Source: an uncultured Bacteroidales bacterium (GTDB lineage Bacteria > Bacteroidota > Bacteroidia > Bacteroidales > UBA932). Taken from it: DNA of 35,864 bases. Below are positions 16,217-24,084 of the stretch, one piece after another. Under the pieces are notes generated by a model, which worked only from the letters and a program-made list of their open reading frames with translations, ran no database searches and was not told the DNA's origin. The position numbers were made by a program, and so were the translations under genes. The DNA lies in the NCBI GenBank assembly GCA_900319405.1, contig ONOH01000039.1, positions 1 through 35,864 on the forward strand, read 5' to 3'. Numbering within the stretch: position 1 is the stretch's first letter; every line of letters begins with the position of its first letter.

Positions 16217-17947
16217 TTACATTCTTTCCGGAAGCTCGATTCCCAACAGGGACATGGCGCTCCGGAGCGTCCGGGCCAGGGTGGCAATGAGCGCCAGCCG
16301 GTACTTGAGCACGGACTCATCCGTCTCCTTGAGGATGGGCGTGTCGTGGTAGTACTGGTTGAACTCCTTGGCCAGTTCGTAGGCGTAATTGGCGATGACG
16401 GCGGGACTCAGCGCTGCGCCGGCCTCGGCCACCTTGCCGGAGAAAAGGCCCAGCAGTTTTACCAGACGCACCTCCTTGGCCGAAGGCTGGGCATCGGCCC
16501 GGATGCTATCGGGGCCGAAGGAGACCGTAGCTTTGCGGAGGATGCTGCAGATGCGGGCGTGCGTGTACTGGATGAAGGGGCCGGTGTTGCCGTTGAAGTC
16601 GATGGATTCTTTGGGGTTGAAGAGCATCGTCTTTTTGGGATCCACCTTGATAATGAAATACTTCAGGGCGCCCAGGCCGATGGTGCGGTACAGCCTTTCC
16701 TTTTCGGCCTCGGACAGGTCTTCCAGCTTGCCGCTTTCCTCGGAGGTCTTTTTGGCCTCCTGGTACATACTTTCGATGAGGTCGTCGGCATCCACGACAG
16801 TGCCCTCGCGGGATTTCATTTTGCCTTCCGGGAGTTCTACCATCCCGTAGGAGAGATGGTAAATCTGGTCGGCCCAGGCAAAGCCCAGTTTCTTGAGGAT
16901 GAGCTTGAGCACCTGGAAGTGATAATCCTGCTCGTTGCCCACCACATACACGTGGGAATCCAGTTTGTAGGTATTGAAGCGGCGCTCGGCCGTGCCGAGG
17001 TCCTGCGTGATGTACACGGAAGTGCCGTCTCCACGGAGAACCAGTTTGCGGTCCAGGCCGTCGGCAGTGAGATCACACCAGACGGAGCCGTCGGGGTCCT
17101 TGACGAAAACGCCTTCGGCCAAACCCTTCTGCACCAGCTCTTTGCCCAGGAGGTAGGTTTCGCTCTCGTGATCCACCTGGTCGAAGCTGATGCCCAGGGC
17201 GGCGTAGGTTTCGTCGAAGCCCTTGTACACCCAGCCGTTCATCATGGCCCAGAGCTCCCGCACGTGCGGGTCCCCGGCTTCCCAGTCCACCAGCATCTTG
17301 TGCACCTCGTCAATAACCTCGGGATGTTCCTTCTCCAGCTTGGCATAGGCCACATAGCAGTCTCCCACCAGGTGGTCTCCCTTTTTGCCGGTACTTTCCG
17401 GCGTAGCGCCGTCAAAGAGCTTTTCCCAGGCATACATGCTCTTGCAGATGTGTACGCCGCGGTCGTTTACAATGGTGGACTTGACTACCTCGTTGCCGCA
17501 GGCTTTGAGGATGCGGGACACGCTGTCTCCCAGGAGGTTGTTGCGGATATGCCCCAGATGAAGGGGCTTGTTGGTATTGGGCGAGGAGAACTCCACCATC
17601 ACGCGGCGGCCGGTAGGGGGAAGCTGGCCGAAGTCTTTCCGGGCCGCCATCTCCTGCAGGGCCTCGTTCCAGTAAACGGCCGAAAAGGAAAGGTTCAGGA
17701 AACCCTTTACGCTGTTGTAGGTGGCAATTTCCGGGACGTTGGCTACCAGCCACTCTCCGATGGCGTTCCCCGTTGCGTCAGGCGCCTGGCGGGATATTTT
17801 AAGGAGCGGGAAGGTGACCAGGGTATAGTCCCCCTCGAACTCCTTGCGGGTAACAGAAACCTGAAGCGACTCCTGCGCCACTTCCGTTGCATAGATGGCT
17901 TGAATGGCCGCGGCGGCCTTCTGTTGAATAAAGGCTTCCGGCGTCAT
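16217..17947 (-). CDS. argS: Arginyl-tRNA synthetase
   Basis: A 576-residue class I synthetase that charges tRNA(Arg). The HIGH-type motif is HLGH in [14 protein letters not shown] (about residue 130). The KMSK-type loop is [15 protein letters not shown] (about 373). The N-terminal additional domain and C-terminal DALR-type anticodon-binding helix bundle (ending [19 protein letters not shown]) are present, and the length is normal. Its ATG overlaps the rpoD stop by four bases (ATGA), so the two are translated from one message. It converges on the amidase gene with three bases between stops. Confidence 0.97.
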   Translation of the reverse strand: MTPEAFIQQKAAAAIQAIYATEVAQESLQVSVTRKEFEGDYTLVTFPLLKISRQAPDATGNAIGEWLVANVPEIATYNSVKGFLNLSFSAVYWNEALQEMAARKDFGQLPPTGRRVMVEFSSPNTNKPLHLGHIRNNLLGDSVSRILKACGNEVVKSTIVNDRGVHICKSMYAWEKLFDGATPESTGKKGDHLVGDCYVAYAKLEKEHPEVIDEVHKMLVDWEAGDPHVRELWAMMNGWVYKGFDETYAALGISFDQVDHESETYLLGKELVQKGLAEGVFVKDPDGSVWCDLTADGLDRKLVLRGDGTSVYITQDLGTAERRFNTYKLDSHVYVVGNEQDYHFQVLKLILKKLGFAWADQIYHLSYGMVELPEGKMKSREGTVVDADDLIESMYQEAKKTSEESGKLEDLSEAEKERLYRTIGLGALKYFIIKVDPKKTMLFNPKESIDFNGNTGPFIQYTHARICSILRKATVSFGPDSIRADAQPSAKEVRLVKLLGLFSGKVAEAGAALSPAVIANYAYELAKEFNQYYHDTPILKETDESVLKYRLALIATLARTLRSAMSLLGIELPERM

Positions 17948-18804
17948 CCCAGGTACGATTTAAGCAGTTTGCTGCGGGACGGACTCTTGAGGCGGCGGAT
18001 GGCCTTCTCCTTGATCTGGCGCACGCGCTCACGGGTGAGCCCGAAGCGCTCCCCGATCTCTTCCAGGGTCATTTCCTGGCATCCGATGCCGAAAAAGCTC
18101 TTGATGATTTCCCTTTCGCGGTCGGTAAGGGTGCTTAGGGCACGCTCGATTTCCGTATTCAGGCTCTCGTTCACCAGGCCCTTGTCGGCGCTGGGGGAAT
18201 CGTCGTTGGGAAGAACGTCCAGAAGGCTGTTGTCCTCCCCTTCCACGAAGGGAGCGTCCACGCTCACGTGGCGGCTGCCCACACGGAGGGTGTCGGAAAT
18301 CTTGTCCTTGGGAACGTCTATCATCTCGGAGAGTTCCTCATTGGAGGGCTGGCGCTCATACTCCTGCTCAAACTTGGAGAGGGCCTTGTTGATTTTGTTC
18401 AGGGAACCCACCTGGTTCAGGGGCAGGCGCACGATACGGCTCTGCTCCGCGAGGGCCTGGAGGATGCTCTGTCGAATCCACCACACGGCGTAGGAGATGA
18501 ATTTGAAACCGCGGGTTTCGTCAAACTTCTCGGCGGCCTTGATCAGGCCCAGATTGCCTTCGTTGATCAGGTCCGGAAGGCTCAGGCCCTGGTTCTGGTA
18601 CTGCTTGGCCACGGACACCACGAATCGCAGATTGGCCCGGGTAAGTTTTTCCAGGGCTTCCTGGTCCCCCTTGCGGATGCGCTGGGCCAGTTCCACTTCT
18701 TCGTCCGGGGTAACCAGCTCTTCGCGGCCGATTTCCTGCAAGTACTTGTCCAGCGACGCGCTCTCGCGGTTGGTGATGGATTTGGTAATTTTAAGTTGTC
18801 TCAT
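17944..18804 (-). CDS. rpoD: RNA polymerase primary sigma factor (RpoD/SigA)
   Basis: A 286-residue sigma-70 of the short Bacteroidetes type, lacking the long N-terminal acidic region 1.1. Region 1.2 is near [20 protein letters not shown], region 2 includes [20 protein letters not shown] and [13 protein letters not shown], region 3 follows, and region 4.2 ends the protein ([26 protein letters not shown]). This sigma recognises the -33 TTTG / -7 TAnnTTTG promoters noted elsewhere in the window. It is followed by argS with an ATGA overlap and preceded by htrA, from which a hairpin separates it. Confidence 0.97.
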   Translation of the reverse strand: MRQLKITKSITNRESASLDKYLQEIGREELVTPDEEVELAQRIRKGDQEALEKLTRANLRFVVSVAKQYQNQGLSLPDLINEGNLGLIKAAEKFDETRGFKFISYAVWWIRQSILQALAEQSRIVRLPLNQVGSLNKINKALSKFEQEYERQPSNEELSEMIDVPKDKISDTLRVGSRHVSVDAPFVEGEDNSLLDVLPNDDSPSADKGLVNESLNTEIERALSTLTDREREIIKSFFGIGCQEMTLEEIGERFGLTRERVRQIKEKAIRRLKSPSRSKLLKSYLG

Positions 18805-18818
18805 TATACAAAATAATT

Positions 18819-18848
18819 CGGTCGGTTCCCTATGTAAGAAACCGACCG
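18819..18848 (-). terminator. Hairpin between htrA and rpoD
   Basis: Read on the minus strand, CGGTCGGTTTC pairs with GGAACCGACCG (11 pairs, one of them G-T) and is followed by AATTATTTTG. It sits 30 bases past the htrA stop and 15 bases before the rpoD start. It probably attenuates or ends htrA transcription. The T-run is imperfect, so partial read-through into rpoD is possible. Confidence 0.6.
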
Positions 18849-18878
18849 GAATCCATATAAAAGTCTATCGGCAGTTCC

Positions 18879-20333
18879 TTACTTGCCGAAACCAAAGTAG
18901 AAAGACTTTCCGTTCATATCTATTCCCTCGATATAGACGGCGCGGACCGACTTCTTTGCCTTGGCAACGACATCTTCGGGTTTTGAAACAGCCTCACCAT
19001 TCACGTGGGTGATGATGGTGTTCTCCCTGGCACCGGCTTCCGCCATCTTGCCGCTTCCCACGGAAACAATCTCCACTCCGGCACGCTGGCCCAGGGTTTT
19101 CAGCGTCTCCGGGCTGGCCGGCTTCAGGCGGGCACCGTAGAAAGCGATGGAGCCGTCTATGTCTGCCTCACCGTTCTGCTGGGCAGCAGCCTGGAACACA
19201 ACGGTGGTCTCCTGCTGCTTTCCGCTACGGATGTAGGTGATGACGGCCTTGTCTCCGGGATGATAATCGCTGACCTTCGCCTGAACAGAAGAAGCGTCCG
19301 TAATCTTCTGACCATCAATGGCCACAATCACGTCGTTCTTCTGAAGACCGGCTTTCTCCGCGGCGCTTCCTTTCAAAACCTCGTTAATATATACGCCACT
19401 CACGGAAGAAAGTTTCATTTCGTCGGCAAACTTTTTGTCCACCGTCCCCATCGTGATGCCCAGGACGGCGCGCTTAACCGAGCCGTAATCCATCAGGTCT
19501 TCGGCCACGCGCTTGACGATATTCACCGGGACGGCGAAGGAATAACCCGTGTAGGAGCCCGTCTGCGAGACGATGGCCGTGTTGATGCCCACCAGTTCTC
19601 CCTTCTTGTTCACCAGGGCGCCGCCGGAGTTGCCGGGGTTCACGGCCGCATCGGTCTGGATGAAGGACTCAATCTTGAATTCCCCGGAATAGTCCGGCAT
19701 ACTGCGGCCCTTGGCACTCACGATACCAGCCGTGATGGTGGAGCGCAGCTGCGCGCCCAGCGGAGAGCCGATGGCCAGCACCCATTCTCCCAGACGGAGG
19801 TTGTCGCTGTCGCCCATCGGAATGGTGGGAAGGCCGGTGGCGTCCACCTTGATGATGGCCACGTCCGTGGCGGGGTCCGTACCCACGATGGTCGCTTCGT
19901 ACTGCTCGTTGTTGTTCAGGGTTACCTGGATTTTGCTGGCCCCACTCACGACGTGGTTGTTGGTGACGATATAGCCGTCCGGGCGGATGATGACACCGGA
20001 ACCGCTGCCCTTGGCTTCCCGGTTTTGGGGAAGGGCATATTCATCGCCGAAAAAGAAGCGGAAGAACGGGTCGATATTCTGGTACTGCTGACGCCGCTGA
20101 ACCGTCACCTCCACATAGACCACCGCCTCGACGGCACTTTCTGCCGCATAGGTGAAATCCGGGTAGTCGGTTTCTGCCAAATTGACAGTACGGTATTCCA
20201 CCTCTTTTCCGGAGGCATCCTTGATTACGTTTTGTTCCTGGGGTTCGGCCTGGGGGGCCGTGGCCTTCACAACGCCGAAAGCGGCAAGCCCGCCCGCCAG
20301 AATGGATACTAGTACAGTTGTCATAGGTTTCAT
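18879..20333 (-). CDS. htrA: HtrA/Do-family periplasmic serine protease
   Basis: A 484-residue envelope protease/chaperone that degrades misfolded exported proteins. An N-terminal hydrophobic segment (MTTVLVSILAGGLAAFGVV) directs export or anchors it. The catalytic triad is His127 (TNNHVVS), Asp157 (ATDVAII) and Ser236 (NPGNSGGAL). Two PDZ-like regions follow (VYINEVLKGSAAEKAGLQKND, and a diverged second one near VEIVSVGSGKMAEAGARENT). The start at 20333 is chosen because the longer frame upstream is not signal-like. It precedes rpoD on the same strand with a hairpin between them, and diverges from dnaN. Confidence 0.95.
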   Translation of the reverse strand: MKPMTTVLVSILAGGLAAFGVVKATAPQAEPQEQNVIKDASGKEVEYRTVNLAETDYPDFTYAAESAVEAVVYVEVTVQRRQQYQNIDPFFRFFFGDEYALPQNREAKGSGSGVIIRPDGYIVTNNHVVSGASKIQVTLNNNEQYEATIVGTDPATDVAIIKVDATGLPTIPMGDSDNLRLGEWVLAIGSPLGAQLRSTITAGIVSAKGRSMPDYSGEFKIESFIQTDAAVNPGNSGGALVNKKGELVGINTAIVSQTGSYTGYSFAVPVNIVKRVAEDLMDYGSVKRAVLGITMGTVDKKFADEMKLSSVSGVYINEVLKGSAAEKAGLQKNDVIVAIDGQKITDASSVQAKVSDYHPGDKAVITYIRSGKQQETTVVFQAAAQQNGEADIDGSIAFYGARLKPASPETLKTLGQRAGVEIVSVGSGKMAEAGARENTIITHVNGEAVSKPEDVVAKAKKSVRAVYIEGIDMNGKSFYFGFGK

Positions 20334-20399
20334 ATATCTGTGTTTAATTTTTTTCCGCTGACAAAAAATCAAAACTTGTGCCATTTGAGAGAAAATGAT

Positions 20400-20407
20400 T
20401 ATATTTG
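20400..20407 (+). promoter_or_regulatory. -7 promoter element for dnaN
   Basis: TATATTTG matches TAnnTTTG exactly and lies 27 bases before the dnaN ATG at 20435. CTTG at 20375-20378, 21 bases upstream, is a plausible imperfect -33 element (consensus TTTG). Confidence 0.6.
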
Positions 20408-20434
20408 TAGAACTTGAAAATAAAAGTACGCTAT

Positions 20435-21556
20435 ATGAACCTGACACTTTCCAGCACCCATCTCCTGAAGTCCCTGATGGACGTTTCCAAGGCCATCCCT
20501 TCCAAGTCTCCGCTTCCCATCCTGGAGAATTTCCTCTTTGTCCTGAAAGACGGAAAGTTGGAAATCACCGCATCGGACAGCGAACTCACCCTCCGTACCG
20601 CCATCGAGGTGGAGGGAGAACAGGAAGAAGGCTCCATCGCCGTCCCGGCCCGCCATATGATTGACCTCCTGAAAGAACTGCCGGACCAGCCCATCGGCAT
20701 CAAGACCGTATCGGACAGTTCCTTTGAGTGCAACTGGGCCAGCGGTAATTCCGTGCTCCCCTATTTCCCGGCGACGGATTATCCGGAGATCAAGGGCACC
20801 GGAGAGGACGCCCTCAAGGTCACTTTCCCGGCCGAAAGCCTCACCGACGGCATCCAAGGCACCATTTATGCCACGGCCGACGACGAGATTCGCCCGGCGA
20901 TGAACGGTATTTTCTTTGACATCGACCTGGATAGCACCACGCTGGTAGCGTCCGATTCCCACAAGCTTATCTGCTATACCACCAAGGATGTGAAGGCCAC
21001 GGAGAAGGCTTCCTTCATCCTGCACAAAAAGCCCGCCGGAGTGCTCCGCGCCATCGTGGGCAAGGACGTGGAGAATGTGGAAATTGCCTTTGACAGCGCC
21101 ACCGCGCAGTTCACCTTCGGCGCCACCACGATGGTGTGCCGTCTGGTAGTGGGCAAGTACCCCAAGTACCGCGACGTAATCCCCACGGCCAATTCCAATG
21201 TGCTGCAGATAGACCGCCAGCTGCTCCTGAACACGGTCAAGCGCGTGGCCGTGTGCGCCAACAAGGCCTCCAACCACATCAAGTTCACCCTTAAGGAAGG
21301 GCAGTTGGAAATCAGCGCCCAGGACCTGGGTTTCGCCCTGGCCGCCTACGAGAAAATCAACTGCAACTACGCAGGGGACGAACTGACCATCGGCTTCAAG
21401 AGCACTTTCCTCACGGAGATTCTGGCCAATATGGGTTGCGACGGCCTGGTCATCAAGTTTGCCGATGCCCGCCGCGCCGCCCTCATCCTCCCCGCCGAGG
21501 AAGAGGCCGATACGGAGAAGGTTTGCGGCATCCTTATGCCTATAATGATCCAATAA
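20435..21556 (+). CDS. dnaN: DNA polymerase III subunit beta (sliding clamp)
   Basis: A 373-residue clamp protein that tethers polymerase III to DNA. The start ATG at 20435 gives MNLTLSSTHLLKSLMDVSKAIPSKSPLPILENFLF, the normal clamp N-terminus; the frame extending seven codons upstream overlaps the promoter region. The three-domain length is standard, and the C-terminus ends KVCGILMPIMIQ, the usual clamp ending. A -7 element lies just upstream. The DnaQ-like exonuclease gene begins three bases after the stop, so the pair forms a replication operon. Confidence 0.97.
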   Translation: MNLTLSSTHLLKSLMDVSKAIPSKSPLPILENFLFVLKDGKLEITASDSELTLRTAIEVEGEQEEGSIAVPARHMIDLLKELPDQPIGIKTVSDSSFECNWASGNSVLPYFPATDYPEIKGTGEDALKVTFPAESLTDGIQGTIYATADDEIRPAMNGIFFDIDLDSTTLVASDSHKLICYTTKDVKATEKASFILHKKPAGVLRAIVGKDVENVEIAFDSATAQFTFGATTMVCRLVVGKYPKYRDVIPTANSNVLQIDRQLLLNTVKRVAVCANKASNHIKFTLKEGQLEISAQDLGFALAAYEKINCNYAGDELTIGFKSTFLTEILANMGCDGLVIKFADARRAALILPAEEEADTEKVCGILMPIMIQ

Positions 21557-21559
21557 AGA

Positions 21560-22456
21560 ATGGAACTGAACTTAGTAAGGCCTCTGCTGTTTTTTGACAT
21601 TGAGAGCACCGGCCTTAATATTCCCACCGACGGCATCATTGAACTGAGTTTCGTGAAGGTGATGCCCGGCGGAGAGGTAAAAGTCAAGACCTGGAAAATC
21701 AAGCCCTGGGACTACCAGAAGCATTGTGTCATTCCCATCAACCCCCAGGCCTCGGAAGTAAATGGTGTAAAGGACGAAGACCTGGTGGACTGTCCCAAAT
21801 TCATCGAGGTGCTGCCAGAAGTGGCCGTCTGGCTGGAAAACAGCGACCTGGCCGGATTCAACTCCCAGAAATTCGACCTGCCCCTGCTGGCCGAGGAAAT
21901 CGAGCGCGTACGGGCCTACTGCCAGTTGCGCGCACAGAAGCCCGAGTCCCGCGAGAAAGCCCAGGAAATGCTTGCCTGCATTGAGAAAATAGACCTTCAT
22001 GCCTGCCGGATGGTGGATGTCCAGAACATTTTCCACCATTTTGAGCCGCGCAACCTCAAGGCCGCCTACCGCTTCTACTGCGGCGGCAAGGATTTCGAAA
22101 ACGCCCATACCGCCGAGGCCGACACGCTGGCCACAATGGAAGTGCTCAAAGGGCAGCTGGACCGGTACAAGGAGCCGTCGGCCTACCAGCAGGAAGTGCT
22201 CAGGAACGATGTGGAGGCCCTGTCCCGGATTGGCGCCCGATCCCGCACCGTGGACTTTGCCGGAAGGCTCATCCTGGGTGAAAACGGAGAGCCCGTCATC
22301 AGCTTTGGCAAGCACAAAGGAAAAACGGCCCGGGAAGTATGGGAAAACGAGCCTTCCTACTTTGCCTGGATTGACAAAGAGGCCCTCAACCGCCCCGCAA
22401 CCGCGGACGAACTCCAGGACCTGGCCTCCCGCTTCAACACCGGAAAACTTTTCTGA
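21560..22456 (+). CDS. DnaQ-like 3'-5' exonuclease (pol III epsilon family)
   Basis: A 298-residue DEDDh exonuclease. Motif I is FFDIESTG (Asp13, Glu15), motif II is AGFNSQKFDLPLL, and motif III includes AHTAEADTLATM (His and Asp). After about residue 235 a small C-terminal module reads ISFGKHKGKTAREVW and YFAWIDKE, which resembles the tail found in exodeoxyribonuclease X-like proteins. It probably provides proofreading or repair exonuclease activity alongside the clamp encoded just upstream. A 115-bp structured repeat begins 40 bases after its stop. Confidence 0.9.
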   Translation: MELNLVRPLLFFDIESTGLNIPTDGIIELSFVKVMPGGEVKVKTWKIKPWDYQKHCVIPINPQASEVNGVKDEDLVDCPKFIEVLPEVAVWLENSDLAGFNSQKFDLPLLAEEIERVRAYCQLRAQKPESREKAQEMLACIEKIDLHACRMVDVQNIFHHFEPRNLKAAYRFYCGGKDFENAHTAEADTLATMEVLKGQLDRYKEPSAYQQEVLRNDVEALSRIGARSRTVDFAGRLILGENGEPVISFGKHKGKTAREVWENEPSYFAWIDKEALNRPATADELQDLASRFNTGKLF

Positions 22457-22495
22457 TTCCAGTTGGGGGCACGTTTTGCCTGTCGCTGCCGCAGG

Positions 22496-22610
22496 GGCCG
22501 TGCTCCCGGTGTGCAAAAACAGTCCCTGGTGCACACCGACCGTCCATATTGCCGACTTCGTGTGCAAAATCGCCCTCTGGTGCACACGGAGGTTGGGGTG
22601 ATATACCCCC
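22496..22610 (+). repeat. 115-bp structured repeat, copy 1
   Basis: An element present again, inverted, at 29132-29246. By eye there are about eight differences over 115 bases with no gaps. It contains two 28-base units (22509-22536 and 22560-22587), each with ends GTGTGCA and TGCACAC that can pair, spaced at a 51-base period. It ends with the hairpin GGGGTGATATACCCC (22595-22609). It lies between the exonuclease gene and the cobalamin riboswitch promoter. The rest of 22457-22645 shows no gene. Confidence 0.85.
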
Positions 22611-22645
22611 ACCCTCCCCTCCCGCAAGAATTCCCGCATTTTTTG

Positions 22646-22653
22646 TATCTTTG
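22646..22653 (+). promoter_or_regulatory. -7 promoter element of the cobalamin riboswitch transcript
   Basis: TATCTTTG is an exact TAnnTTTG match placed just before the start of the cobalamin riboswitch. Transcription would begin at about 22660. No clear -33 TTTG is visible. Confidence 0.6.
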
Positions 22654-22661
22654 CAGCGGAC

Positions 22662-22882
22662 AATGGTGTGCGCTCCCCGTGCCGGGGAGGCCTTAAAAGG
22701 GAAGCCGGTGAAAATCCGGAACTGTGCCCGCAGCTGTGAACTCCTTAACGGTCCGGCAATGATGCCATTGGGAAGATTCTTCACTCCGTTCAGAATGACC
22801 GAATCTTCTTGAGAAGGCGCCGCGCCGGGAGCAGTCAGAAGACCTGCCTTGTCAAGTTTAACGTAGGGGCCCGGGGGCAGGT
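22662..22882 (+). promoter_or_regulatory. Cobalamin (B12) riboswitch
   Basis: A classical cobalamin aptamer: the core GGGAAGCCGGTGAAAATCC followed by CTGTGCCCGCAGCTGTGAA (22699-22740), GCCATTGGGAAG (22764-22775), and the B12 box AGTCAGAAGACCTGCC (22833-22848). ACCTGCC (22842-22848) can pair with GGCAGGT (22876-22882), 24 bases before the btuG start, which may be the expression platform. No T-run follows that hairpin, so control of translation is more likely than termination. A copy of the dispersed 25-bp repeat lies in the variable arm. It should repress the downstream uptake genes when B12 is plentiful. Confidence 0.92.
22775..22799 (+). repeat. Dispersed 25-bp repeat, copy 3 (inside the riboswitch)
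   Basis: This copy begins GATTCTTCACTCCGTTCAGA and ends ATGAC, a variant of the copies at 2324, 12618 and 30418. It lies in the variable peripheral arm of the cobalamin aptamer, between GGGAAG and the B12 box. The flanking bases GAAGATTC (22773-22780) and GAATCTTC (22801-22808) pair, so the insert may form its own helix without breaking the core. Confidence 0.75.
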
Positions 22883-22905
22883 TCCGGTATAAACGGTTTA
22901 ATCCT

Positions 22906-24084
22906 ATGAAAAAGGCAAGTTTTCTCTTGCTCTTCGGCGCGCTCATCCTTGCGGCGTGCCAGAAGGACCCTGTTCCTTCAAAAGATGCCACACTGGACGG
23001 TGTGAGCGTAGATGTATCCATTTTTGGCAAATCGGCCCGGAAGCTTTTTGTCCTCAACGAAGGGGGCATGGGCTCCAACAATGCCACGCTGGATTTTCTC
23101 CGTTTCGAGGACGGGAAATACATCAGCGGCGCTTTCCGGAAAATGAATCCGGACATTGGCGCAGGGCTGGGCGATGTGGGCAATGACATCGCCATCCACG
23201 GGGACGAAGTGTGGATAGTGGTCAACAATTCGGGCATCGTGGAAGTGATATCGGCCCGGGACGAGACGGAGATTGCGGCCATTGCAGTTCCTACGCCCCG
23301 AAACATTGCCTTCGACGACAAGTATGCCTACGTCACCTCCTGGGCGGGCGCCTATGTTGCCTACGGGGCCGATTACTCCGTCACCGATTCCCGCAACCCC
23401 AAGGGCCAGGTCTATCGTATCAATCTGTCCACCAAGAAGGTGGAAGGCTCGGTAGAAGTGGGTTACCAGCCGGAGGGGATAGCCGTTTACAACGGGAAAC
23501 TGTACGTAGCCAATTCCGGCGGTATCGCCAGCCAGCTTCCGCCCACTTTTTCCTATGACAATAGCGTGAGCATCATCGATGCCGCCAGTTTCAAAGTGTC
23601 GCAGACCGTGCAGGTACAGGTGAACCTCAAAAATGTTTATGCCACCAGCACCGGAACCATTTACGTAAGTTCTCTGGGCAACTATTGGGACATCCATTCC
23701 GGGCTCTATACTTTCCCGGCGGCCAATCCCGGCCAGGTGGCCCGGGTGACGGGAGTGGGCATCAAGGAAGAAAACTCCTACGTGACGGCCTCCTGCCAGG
23801 CGGGAGATACCATTTATTGCCTGGGTACGGAGACAGAGTTTGACTGGAGTGCTCCCCGTGAATACTACGTCTGGTCTGTCTCCGGCGAGCGCTTAAGCCT
23901 CTACCCCCTGGAACTGGAAGGCACGCCTTATGGCATTTCCGTATTGGAAGAGCATATTTTAGTGGCCGATGCCGGAGACTACTTCAATCCCGGGACCCTC
24001 TCCTGTTACAGCCTCAACAGCAAAAAAGACAAGCGCTGGAGCGTAAGCGCTGGCGTATGCCCGGGTCACTTCGCCCTGTATTAG
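22906..24084 (+). CDS. btuG: BtuG-like surface lipoprotein (beta-propeller, B12 capture)
   Basis: A 392-residue lipoprotein: signal peptide with lipobox LILAAC, lipid-modified Cys18. The body is a YncE/DUF5074-like beta-propeller with repeated blades such as VWIVVNNSGIVEVIS, GYQPEGIAVYNGKLYVANSGG and YGISVLEEHILVADAGDYF. In Bacteroides, BtuG is a surface propeller lipoprotein that binds B12 with very high affinity and caps the receptor BtuB. The cobalamin riboswitch directly upstream and the TonB-dependent receptor directly downstream make this assignment likely. Its end overlaps the receptor frame by up to 28 bases, so the two proteins are made together. Confidence 0.82.
   Translation: MKKASFLLLFGALILAACQKDPVPSKDATLDGVSVDVSIFGKSARKLFVLNEGGMGSNNATLDFLRFEDGKYISGAFRKMNPDIGAGLGDVGNDIAIHGDEVWIVVNNSGIVEVISARDETEIAAIAVPTPRNIAFDDKYAYVTSWAGAYVAYGADYSVTDSRNPKGQVYRINLSTKKVEGSVEVGYQPEGIAVYNGKLYVANSGGIASQLPPTFSYDNSVSIIDAASFKVSQTVQVQVNLKNVYATSTGTIYVSSLGNYWDIHSGLYTFPAANPGQVARVTGVGIKEENSYVTASCQAGDTIYCLGTETEFDWSAPREYYVWSVSGERLSLYPLELEGTPYGISVLEEHILVADAGDYFNPGTLSCYSLNSKKDKRWSVSAGVCPGHFALY

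Noticed and set aside
16346-18493. Plus-strand open frame of 715 codons opposite argS and rpoD
   Set aside because: It spans two well-supported genes on the other strand and its protein is a bias artefact rich in His, Gly and Val.
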